Below are positions 1-7,599 of a DNA stretch of 7,970 bases, piece after piece (position 1 is the stretch's first letter; the number at the start of each line of letters is the position of its first letter). The stretch comes from Alphaproteobacteria bacterium (lineage in GTDB: Bacteria; Pseudomonadota; Alphaproteobacteria; Rhizobiales; Xanthobacteraceae). Under the pieces are notes generated by a model. That model had not been told where the DNA came from, ran no database searches, and saw only the letters and a list, made by a program, of their open reading frames with translations. Where the stretch lies: NCBI GenBank assembly GCA_005884855.1, contig VAZS01000014.1, forward strand, positions 1 to 7,970, written 5' to 3'. A program made the position numbers and the translations under genes.

Positions 1-29
1 TTTGGCATGAGCAAAAATAGTCTCCGGCC

Positions 30-569
30 ATGCCCTCGCTTGAAATCAGGCCTACCACCCCGGCCGACCTGCCCGCTATCACAGAAATCTACCAACACGC
101 GGTGCTGTACGGCACGGCGACGTTCGAGCTGATTCCGCCCGATCTCGCCGAGATAACGCGGCGGTTTGGCGCACTGATGGACGGCGGGTTTCCATACCTC
201 GTCGCAGCGCTCGAAGGGCGCGTGGTCGGTTATGCCTATGCAGGCCCCTACCGGCCGCGCCCGGCCTATCGCTTCACCGTGGAGAATTCGGTGTACCTGC
301 AGCCGTCGATGCATCGGCGGGGCATCGGCCTGCAACTGCTGCAAAGGTTGATTGCCGAGTCAGAGACGCGCGGTTATCGGCAGATGATCGCGGTGATCGG
401 CGATTCCGCCAATGCCGGATCAATCGGGGTGCATTCGAAATGCCGATTTCAGATGATCGGCACCCACCCCGATGTCGGGTTCAAGTTTGGCCGTTGGCTC
501 GACACGGTAATGATGCAGCGGGCGCTCGGCGAAGGCGCTACTACGCTGCCCGCAGGCGGGAACCACTAG
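30..569 (+). CDS. GNAT family N-acetyltransferase, phosphinothricin acetyltransferase-like (Pat/MnaT group)
   Basis: A 179-residue cytosolic enzyme predicted to transfer an acetyl group from acetyl-CoA to a small amine. The family includes phosphinothricin/methionine sulfoximine acetyltransferases and the E. coli L-amino acid N-acyltransferase MnaT. The fold is recognisable throughout: an N-terminal IRPTTPADLPAI strand-helix at residues 6-17, the acetyl-CoA pyrophosphate loop RRGIG at 96-100 after strand SVYLQP, then AVIGDSANAGSIGVH (121-135) and VGFKFGRWLD (149-158), which match the usual Pat C-terminal pattern. Length is normal for the family. The ATG at 30 is the first possible start because an in-frame stop lies at 18-20; no good ribosome-binding site precedes it. 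It converges on the DUF2794 gene with a 43-bp gap. The substrate cannot be read from the sequence; herbicide resistance should not be assumed. Family is confident, specificity unknown. Confidence 0.9.
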   Translation: MPSLEIRPTTPADLPAITEIYQHAVLYGTATFELIPPDLAEITRRFGALMDGGFPYLVAALEGRVVGYAYAGPYRPRPAYRFTVENSVYLQPSMHRRGIGLQLLQRLIAESETRGYRQMIAVIGDSANAGSIGVHSKCRFQMIGTHPDVGFKFGRWLDTVMMQRALGEGATTLPAGGNH

Positions 570-612
570 CGGTCTTGGCTTGTGGTTTATCTTTTGCCGG
601 GAAGCTTCGGCG

Positions 613-984
613 CTAAACCACCGCCAGCTTGCGGTCGATGACCAGCAGCACGCGGTCAAGTTCGTGGCCGCGCCGCAGGATCAGGCCGGTTGCGGAGATC
701 ACGCTGTAGATGCCTTGCTTGCGCGCAAGCCGCGGATCTTTTTCGATGCGGTAGATCGGCATTTCCGAAGCGCGGCGGAAGACCGAGAACACTGCGCGAT
801 CCCGCAAGAAATCGATCGCATAGTCGCGCCACTCGCCGTCGGCGACCATGCGCCCGTACAGATTCAAGATGCGATTGAGTTCGAATCGATTGAACGTCAC
901 CCGGCTAGGCAGGGGACCCGCAGCGGCCATACGCGCCGCTGCGCGAGCCTCGCTTGGATCGGTTTCCTCCGACATCGAACTCAT
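613..984 (-). CDS. DUF2794 domain-containing protein
   Basis: A 123-residue conserved protein of unknown function. I recognise the DUF2794 pattern: after a variable, Ala-rich N-terminus, the core runs from TFNRFELNRILNLYGR (about residues 29-44) through ADGEWRDYAIDF (47-58) and AVFSVFRRASEMPIYRIEK (64-82) to a C-terminal stretch ending in DRKLAVV. The family is found mainly in alphaproteobacteria and is about this length. No signal peptide or membrane segment is seen, so it is probably cytosolic. The start is well supported: a strong ribosome-binding site, AGGAGG on the minus strand (991-996), lies 6 nt before the ATG. A second ATG three codons later is possible but worse placed. The gene stands alone, converging on the acetyltransferase. 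No biochemical role can be assigned. Confidence 0.88.
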   Translation of the reverse strand: MSSMSEETDPSEARAAARMAAAGPLPSRVTFNRFELNRILNLYGRMVADGEWRDYAIDFLRDRAVFSVFRRASEMPIYRIEKDPRLARKQGIYSVISATGLILRRGHELDRVLLVIDRKLAVV

Positions 985-1067
985 GGAGCGCCTCCTGTCA
1001 TCTCAACGCGTCATCCTGTTTTTCCAAAGCCGGTTCCACGTACGCCTGGGGGGCGCTCCGGGCCGGC

Positions 1068-1084
1068 ATCATGTCTCACATGAT
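1068..1084. promoter_or_regulatory. 17-bp perfect palindrome upstream of the DUF2794 gene, possible operator
   Basis: ATCATGT-CTC-ACATGAT is a perfect 7-bp inverted repeat with a 3-bp spacer, centred about 90 bp upstream of the DUF2794 start codon. The size and symmetry suit a dimeric helix-turn-helix regulator. I do not recognise it as the box of a named regulator. It could be chance or the remains of an intergenic repeat. Confidence 0.3.
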
Positions 1085-1134
1085 CGCGCCAACCGCGCAT
1101 GGCCGCAAGGGGCCCTGCCGGCGTGTTCCGCCGT

Positions 1135-1160
1135 GGAACGCGGGTGGGCGGGAATTAGTT
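1135..1160 (+). promoter_or_regulatory. possible EcfG (general stress response) promoter
   Basis: GGAAC at 1135-1139 is followed after 17 nt by AGTT at 1157-1160. The alphaproteobacterial EcfG consensus is GGAAC, 16-17 nt, CGTT, so the -35 is exact and the -10 differs in its first base only. It points rightwards, toward the structured region and terminator ending near 1419, and would give a transcript of roughly 250 nt. No other gene lies downstream on this strand before the terminator. The motif is short, so chance is a real alternative. Confidence 0.3.
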
Positions 1161-1291
1161 GGTGCACCGGGTGAGCGGTCACGCGCGGCCAAGGCCTGAA
1201 AACATGGCGTAACGCGATCGTTAGCAGAGTCATAATGCCGCCAAACTTCCGCCCACCGACTGCCGCGCTGAATTGCGAAAAGTAAGTCGTG

Positions 1292-1419
1292 CGTTGGCCC
1301 GGTCCTTTCGGTTCCGGATTCCTCAGCCCCCAGCCCCCCGGGGTCGTCAGGATCGGGCCTGTGCCGCAGCTAGTTTCTTGATCATGTCGGGCCAACGAAA
1401 GTTGGTCCTTTTTTATTTT
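1292..1419 (+). ncRNA. candidate structured RNA (sRNA or attenuator) ending in an intrinsic terminator
   Basis: Three stems can be drawn, and they compete. Arm 1292-1301 (CGTTGGCCCG) is perfectly complementary to 1388-1397 (CGGGCCAACG), and the pairing extends by two G-U pairs inward. The overlapping arm 1296-1306 pairs over 11 bp (one G-U) with 1349-1359. The 5' strand of the terminator, 1389-1396, pairs with 1401-1408. Thus 1389-1396 has two partners and 1296-1303 has two partners, the layout of an antiterminator / anti-antiterminator / terminator set or of a small RNA with alternative folds. A C-rich loop with runs of C lies between 1321 and 1339. The 5' end is unknown; it could be near 1290 or, if the EcfG-like site is used, near 1167. 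No plus-strand gene follows, so a free-standing sRNA is more likely than a leader. I do not recognise an Rfam family. Confidence 0.45.
1389..1419 (+). terminator. Rho-independent terminator, plus strand
   Basis: An 8-bp stem, GGGCCAAC (1389-1396) with GTTGGTCC (1401-1408), includes one G-U pair. It closes a GAAA tetraloop and is followed at once by six T, one A and four T (1409-1419). This is a textbook intrinsic terminator on the plus strand only; on the minus strand no T-run follows the stem. It cannot serve the minus-strand DUF1223 gene, whose stop lies at 1508-1510. Confidence 0.8.
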
Positions 1420-1507
1420 GGAGCGGTATTTTTGAGGGAGTGGGTTGTGCGGTCGCAACACTCCGCGCCTTGGACCGGCCATGCTCTCGACTCGGCGAGA
1501 AGACCCC

Positions 1508-2365
1508 TCAGTGTATCGGCGCGAACGCCGCGCCTAGCATGACGCCGGGCTTGTCGCGATTGCCGTCCTGGACGTAGACCACCGCCGCATCGACGCCCTC
1601 GCGGATTATATTTTCCAGCGGGACCGTCCAGCTGCCGGAAGCTCCGTTCCAGTCCGCCACCTTGAGCAGGCTACGCACCACGTTGTGGTAGGTCACCTGA
1701 CGGCCGCCATTCTCACCGCGGCCGATCGAGATCGGCACAGCCTTGGCAATTGAGCAGATCCAGACCTCACCGTGCATCGCCGCGCCACTTCTGCCAGAGG
1801 CCGCAACCGAAACGTTGATTTGTTTGCCGACCTGCATCACCGTGACCGGTACCGACATCACGCCATCGGCCTTCTGTGTGACCCCGATGGCGTCTTCAAT
1901 TGCTGGGCGGTCGCTGCCGACCACATGCAAGGATCCATTAATCACGACCTGCGGCGTGTACACCTCGCGATCGCCTCGCATTTGCGAGTAGGCTTTCTGA
2001 CGCGCGCTGAAACGCGAATCCGCCAGCGTATCCTTCCAGCCCAGATAGTCCCAGTAATCGATAGGCAGGCTCACTGCGATCACCGAGGGATCCTTGGCCA
2101 ACTCGCCAAGAATTCTGTCGGCCGGGGGGCATGACGAGCATCCTTGAGAGGTGAACAGCTCTACGACCGCGCGCGGGTCGGCATGGGCCGGCCGGATAAT
2201 GGCAATGATCGCGCAAACGCCAAGCGCACCCGACCATCGCGAGATCGAACTATAGGCCGTGATCGCCATCATGCTGGACCGGAAACCCCGCGCGTTGTGC
2301 CATGGAAGTTCTTGCCGTCCCTGAATGGTGGCACCTCTAAACGCAGGAAGGCGGCGCTTTTTCAT
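1508..2365 (-). CDS. DUF1223 domain-containing protein, secreted, thioredoxin-like fold
   Basis: From the ATG at 2365 the product is 285 residues. A hydrophobic stretch, GALGVCAIIAII, at about residues 46-57 ends in RPAHA, a signal peptidase I site (cleavage near 62), so the mature protein is probably periplasmic. It then begins with RAVVELFTSQGCSSCPPADRIL, the hallmark of DUF1223; the CxxC cysteines are residues 76 and 79, placed as in thioredoxin-like folds. SLPIDYWDYLGWKDTLADSRFS and YTPQVVINGSLHVVGSDR are also typical. Function is not established; a redox or metal-related role is only suggested. The start is debatable: ATG 2365 has an excellent GGGAGG site 6 nt upstream but gives an unusually long, basic n-region of about 45 residues. 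The ATG pair at 2272/2269 gives a conventional signal peptide but a weak ribosome-binding site. It follows acnA by 57 bp, with a hairpin between. Confidence 0.85.
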   Translation of the reverse strand: MKKRRLPAFRGATIQGRQELPWHNARGFRSSMMAITAYSSISRWSGALGVCAIIAIIRPAHADPRAVVELFTSQGCSSCPPADRILGELAKDPSVIAVSLPIDYWDYLGWKDTLADSRFSARQKAYSQMRGDREVYTPQVVINGSLHVVGSDRPAIEDAIGVTQKADGVMSVPVTVMQVGKQINVSVAASGRSGAAMHGEVWICSIAKAVPISIGRGENGGRQVTYHNVVRSLLKVADWNGASGSWTVPLENIIREGVDAAVVYVQDGNRDKPGVMLGAAFAPIH

Positions 2366-2384
2366 AGGCCGCCTCCCGATCACC

Positions 2385-2410
2385 CGCTACTCACTTCGCG
2401 GTGAGTAGCG
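2385..2410. other. perfect 10-bp hairpin between acnA and the DUF1223 gene
   Basis: CGCTACTCAC (2385-2394) and GTGAGTAGCG (2401-2410) pair perfectly around a 6-nt loop. It begins 12 bp past the acnA stop codon. No T-run follows on either strand, so it is not a standard intrinsic terminator. On the minus strand it could protect the acnA mRNA 3' end, slow RNA polymerase, or set the acnA : DUF1223 ratio. It also sits just upstream of the strong ribosome-binding site of the DUF1223 gene. Confidence 0.6.
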
Positions 2411-2422
2411 ATATACCGGCGA

Positions 2423-5143
<2,721 letters not shown>

Positions 5144-5168
5144 TTGAGGGATTCCCAATTCGTCGTTC

Positions 5169-5213
5169 TACCCAGTCTAGGGTATTTAAGCACCGTCAGC
5201 CGCTTCGGCCTGA
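5169..5213 (-). other. two small hairpins in the probable acnA mRNA leader
   Basis: TACCC (5169-5173) pairs with GGGTA (5180-5184) around a 6-nt loop. TCAG-CCG (5196-5202) pairs with CGG-C-CTGA (5206-5213) around a 3-nt loop with one bulged C. If acnA transcription starts near the -10-like element around 5257-5262, both would lie in its 5' untranslated region. Possible roles are mRNA stability or translation control; they are short enough to be incidental. Confidence 0.25.
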
Positions 5214-5255
5214 TGGCTTGCAGACGCCGATTGTGTGCTGCATCAAGGTCCGGCT

Positions 5256-5272
5256 TATAGAATCATTCCACT
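5256..5272. promoter_or_regulatory. candidate Irr-binding site (ICE box) in the acnA-ccmA divergent region
   Basis: Read on the minus strand, the 17-mer AGTGGAATGATTCTATA fits the rhizobial iron-control element, remembered as TTTRGAAYNRTTCYAAA, at 14 of 17 positions, including the whole GAA-YNR-TTC core. Irr is a Fur-family, haem-responsive regulator of genes for iron-containing proteins in Rhizobiales. The same bases include CTATAA, a good -10 hexamer for acnA on the minus strand, so bound Irr would block RNA polymerase and repress aconitase when iron is scarce. No clear -35 was found at 16-18 bp. The site is also about 95 bp upstream of ccmA and could affect it. The consensus is from memory and the outer bases are poor. 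Confidence 0.4.
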
Positions 5273-5365
5273 GGCACCGCCACACCGGCAAGCGTCCGCA
5301 GCATTGGCTCAGCGAAAAATTCTGCTGCGCTAGCGATACATTCCAGAGGGCTCGGAAAGCACGAA

Positions 5366-5968
5366 ATGCGGCTCTCGGGACGTGGCATCAGGTGCGTGCG
5401 AGGTGGCCGTGAGGTGTTCTCGGGGCTCGATTTCGAGGCTTGCTCGGGCGAGGCGTTGGCCGTCATCGGCGCCAACGGCTCAGGCAAGACCTCGTTGTTG
5501 CGGATGATCGCAGGACTGTTGGCGCCGGCCGAGGGGTCGATCAGCTTGGAAGGCGGCGAGCCCGAGTTGACGCTGTCTGAGCAGGCTCACTATCTGGGTC
5601 ACCGCGACGCGCTGAAGCCCGCGCTAAGCGTGATCGAAAACCTGGCATTCTGGCGGGATTTTCTTGGCGGCGAGGCATCCGACGCGAAGGAAAGCCTTTC
5701 TAGCGTGGGGCTTGAGCATGCCGCGTTTCTGCCAGCGGGGTATCTCTCCGCCGGGCAGCGGCGGCGGCTCTCGATCGCCCGGCTACTCACGATCCGCCGA
5801 TCGATCTGGCTTTTGGACGAGCCGATCAATGCGCTCGATGTCGCCGGGCAGAGCATGTTTGCAACCCTGATGGACGTTCATCTCGCGCGCGGCGGCCTGA
5901 TCGTCGCTGCCACCCACGGCTCGTTAGGAATTACCGCGCGCGAATTGCCGGTCGCGGCCTTCTCATGA
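5366..5968 (+). CDS. ccmA: cytochrome c biogenesis ABC transporter ATP-binding protein CcmA
   Basis: A 200-residue ATPase that works with CcmB (and CcmC, CcmD) at the inner membrane to release haem-loaded CcmE during cytochrome c maturation. All ABC motifs are present: Walker A GANGSGKT (35-42), Q-loop Q73 in EQAHYLGHR, signature [15 protein letters not shown] (127-141), Walker B WLLDEP (148-153) and H-loop H184 in [18 protein letters not shown] is typical of CcmA rather than other ABC ATPases. The D-loop stretch reads DEPINALD where the family usually has DEPTxALD, a mild oddity that leaves the catalytic Glu intact. The ATG at 5366 is preceded by GGAAAG at 5354-5359, 6 nt away. The gene is divergent from acnA, and its stop overlaps the ccmB start (ATGA), indicating translational coupling. 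In B. japonicum the orthologue is called cycV. Confidence 0.96.
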   Translation: MRLSGRGIRCVRGGREVFSGLDFEACSGEALAVIGANGSGKTSLLRMIAGLLAPAEGSISLEGGEPELTLSEQAHYLGHRDALKPALSVIENLAFWRDFLGGEASDAKESLSSVGLEHAAFLPAGYLSAGQRRRLSIARLLTIRRSIWLLDEPINALDVAGQSMFATLMDVHLARGGLIVAATHGSLGITARELPVAAFS

Positions 5969-6630
5969 CGGCACTTGGCGCGTTGATCGGAAGAGACCTC
6001 AAAATCGCGTTGCGCGTCGGCGGTGGCGCGCTGATCGGGGTTCTGTTCTTTCTTACCGTGGTGGTGTTGATGCCGTTCGCGGTCGGCCCGGATCTCGCGC
6101 TGCTGACGCGGTTGGGACCGGCTATCCTCTGGCTCGGCGCGCTGTTGGCAAGCCTGCTGACGCTCGACCGGCTGTTTACGGCCGACCATGACGACGGCTC
6201 GCTCGATCTGATCGTGATGGGGCGCACTACACTGGAACTGGCCTGCGCCGCCAAAGCTTTGGCGCACTGGCTTGCGAGCGGATTGCCGCTTGTGATCGCC
6301 ACGCCCGTGTTGGGGCTGCTGTTGAACCTCGATGCGACCTCGACATCAGCGGTCGCCTTGACGCTGCTGGCAGGGACCCCGGCCTTGACCTTTATAGGCA
6401 TGATCGGCGCGGCGTTGGCCGTGACGCTGCATCGCGGCGGGCTGTTGTTGGCGGTATTGGTGCTGCCGCTGTCGATTCCCGTGCTCATTTTTGGCGTGGC
6501 CGCCTCGGAGGCGGCGATTACCGGATTGTCGTTCGGCCCGCCGTTTTCGATTCTATGCGCGCTATCGCTCATCAGTTTCGTAATCGGGCCGTTCGCGGCC
6601 GCCGCCAGCCTGCGGCACGGGCTGGACTGA
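5965..6630 (+). CDS. ccmB: haem exporter/cytochrome c maturation permease CcmB
   Basis: A 221-residue integral inner-membrane protein, the permease subunit of the CcmAB ABC complex needed to free holo-CcmE for haem delivery. About six hydrophobic segments are visible, at roughly residues 20-40, 48-68, 98-120, 128-152, 157-178 and 193-214. The family mark [16 protein letters not shown] (67-82), the cytoplasmic loop after the second segment, is intact. Length matches the usual 220-222 residues. It begins within the ccmA stop codon (ATGA at 5965-5968) and needs no separate ribosome-binding site. A 150-bp gap then precedes ccmC, unusually wide compared with the overlapping joints elsewhere in the operon. 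The B. japonicum name is cycW. Confidence 0.95.
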   Translation: MTALGALIGRDLKIALRVGGGALIGVLFFLTVVVLMPFAVGPDLALLTRLGPAILWLGALLASLLTLDRLFTADHDDGSLDLIVMGRTTLELACAAKALAHWLASGLPLVIATPVLGLLLNLDATSTSAVALTLLAGTPALTFIGMIGAALAVTLHRGGLLLAVLVLPLSIPVLIFGVAASEAAITGLSFGPPFSILCALSLISFVIGPFAAAASLRHGLD

Positions 6631-6678
6631 GCTCTGCCACGCGTGACCCGAGCCGGCGCGGTTGCCAGCGCCAACGGC

Positions 6679-6717
6679 GATCGCTTCGGACAAGATCAGG
6701 CGAAGCTTTGAGCGATC
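6679..6717. repeat. inverted repeat in the ccmB-ccmC spacer, possible degenerate intergenic palindrome
   Basis: GATCGCT (6679-6685) is repeated inverted as AGCGATC (6711-6717), and inside it GCTTCG (6683-6688) pairs with CGAAGC (6701-6706), so a stem with a short bulge can form. The interior GGACAAGATCAGGC resembles GGACAAGATCATGC, a phrase I associate with dispersed intergenic palindromes of Bradyrhizobium-group genomes, but this rests on memory. It lies in the untranslated spacer (6631-6780), in which I see no small gene, clear promoter or T-run terminator. Confidence 0.35.
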
Positions 6718-6771
6718 AACTCTCGCGGAGCGCTTTGATGCTGATTGCCTGCGCTGCCCGTGATTGTTAAC

Positions 6772-6775
6772 AGGA
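6772..6775 (+). promoter_or_regulatory. ribosome-binding site deciding the ccmC start
   Basis: AGGA at 6772-6775 stands 5 nt before the ATG at 6781, giving the N-terminus [12 protein letters not shown], which matches the family. The in-frame ATG at 6775 overlaps this site and the TTG at 6745 has none, so both are less likely. Confidence 0.6.
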
Positions 6776-6780
6776 TGACT

Positions 6781-7414
6781 ATGACGCTGATCGATCTCGC
6801 TAATCCCACGCGTTTCCTGACGCTGACCGCGCGCGTCTTGCCGTGGCTGGCGGGACTAACAGGCCTGCTGTTGCTGATCGGTCTTTATCAATCGGCGATG
6901 GCGCCGGACGATTACCAACAGGGCGCCACCGTCAAGATCATGTTCATCCACGTGCCTAATGCGTGGCTTTCGATGTTCGTGTGGGGCGTGATGACCCTGG
7001 CTGCGCTGGGCACGCTGGTGTGGCGGCATCCGCTGGCCGACGTCGCGGCCAAAGCCGCCGCTCCGATCGGAGCCTGCTTTACTTTTTTGGCGCTGGTGAC
7101 CGGCTCGCTATGGGGTCGGCCGATGTGGGGCACCTATTGGGAATGGGAAGCCAGGCTGACCTCGGTGCTGATCCTGTTTCTTGCCGATCATCAAGTTCTC
7201 GGTGGACTGGTGGAATACGCTGCATCAGCCGGCGTCGGTGCTGCGGATGGGCGGGCCCGCGCTCGACCGGGCGTTTTTGATCCCGCTGCTGGTGATGGCG
7301 GTGGCGTTTTCGCTGTTGTTCCTCACCTTGCATCTGGCGGCGATGCGCAACGAGATCTTGCGCCGGCGGGTGCGCGCGTTGCAGATGATGCAAGCCAGCA
7401 GGCAAGCGGCGTGA
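6781..7414 (+). pseudogene. ccmC: ccmC (haem exporter/WWD-domain protein) broken by an internal deletion and frameshift
   Basis: CcmC binds haem at its periplasmic face and passes it to CcmE. Frame 1 encodes the first 134 residues: membrane segments near 20-38, 59-81 and 93-110, the haem-ligand histidine H57 in IHVPNAW, and the WWD region [18 protein letters not shown] (111-128). At 7180-7183, within TSVLILFL, the match stops. The family sequence resumes in another frame at 7181 ([19 protein letters not shown]) and ends at the TGA at 7412-7414, with the second ligand histidine in NTLHQ. From remembered CcmC sequences, about 31-32 residues spanning the end of the fourth and most of the fifth membrane helix are missing; with the frame change this means roughly 95-98 bp lost. 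The usual Asp of the WWD motif is Glu (E123). The upstream frame stays open through ccmD to 7599, predicting a 272-residue CcmC-junk-CcmD fusion. True mutation or assembly fault are both possible. B. japonicum name: cycZ. Confidence 0.85.
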
Positions 7415-7419
7415 ACGCG

Positions 7420-7599
7420 ATGTCGCTTGGCCCCTACGCACCCTTTATCGTGACATCCTACCTTTTGGTCACCGCCGTTCTGCTCAGCCTGATTGCCTGG
7501 ATCGCGATCGATTATCGCCGCCAGAAGCAACGGCTGCGCGAGCTCGACGAGTCAGGCATCGTCCGGCGTTCCGGCGGTCGCGCGGCAGAGATCAGATGA
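7420..7599 (+). CDS. ccmD: haem exporter protein CcmD
   Basis: A 59-residue single-pass inner-membrane protein that helps CcmC and CcmE associate and assists release of holo-CcmE from CcmABC. It shows the family layout: a short periplasmic N-terminus [14 protein letters not shown], one membrane helix (about residues 11-30, [17 protein letters not shown]), then a basic cytoplasmic tail starting [12 protein letters not shown]. The ATG is 6 nt past the original ccmC stop, and its stop overlaps the ccmG start (ATGA at 7596-7599), so translation is probably coupled to both neighbours. No strong ribosome-binding site precedes it. Because of the ccmC frameshift it is now in frame with the 5' part of ccmC, so it may be made as the tail of a fusion, by independent initiation, or both. 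The B. japonicum name is cycX. Confidence 0.88.
   Translation: MSLGPYAPFIVTSYLLVTAVLLSLIAWIAIDYRRQKQRLRELDESGIVRRSGGRAAEIR

Larger units (their letters stand above)
985..1507. other. 523-bp intergenic region without a convincing protein gene
   Basis: This stretch lies upstream of the DUF2794 gene and downstream of the DUF1223 gene, both on the minus strand. Open frames exist on both strands (for example 1069-1482 minus and 1273-1542 plus), but their translations are rich in Arg, Pro and His, resemble no family I know, and run through hairpin DNA. What can be supported is a 17-bp palindrome (1068-1084), a possible EcfG-type promoter (1135-1160, plus), and a structured stretch ending in an intrinsic terminator (1292-1419, plus). 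A plus-strand terminator with no plus-strand protein gene for 800 bp upstream points to an untranslated RNA. Confidence 0.7.

Noticed and set aside
590..605. Hairpin GCCGGGAAGCTTCGGC between the convergent acetyltransferase and DUF2794 genes as a shared terminator
   Set aside because: Only four strong pairs plus two G-U pairs, and no T-run follows on either strand.
1231..1236. CATAAT as a -10 box for the candidate structured RNA
   Set aside because: No acceptable -35 hexamer lies 16-18 bp upstream (about 1207-1214).
1069..1482. Minus-strand open frame of 137 codons in the intergenic region
   Set aside because: No family resemblance, Pro/Arg/His-rich composition, and it runs through the hairpin and terminator DNA.
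5931..6674. Minus-strand open frame of 247 codons opposite ccmB
   Set aside because: Low-complexity Ser/Ala/Arg-rich translation, antisense to a clear CcmB.
7177..7186. Programmed ribosomal frameshift in ccmC
   Set aside because: A frameshift alone would not supply the roughly 30 missing residues, and I see no stimulatory signal characteristic of programmed shifting. Deletion is the simpler reading.
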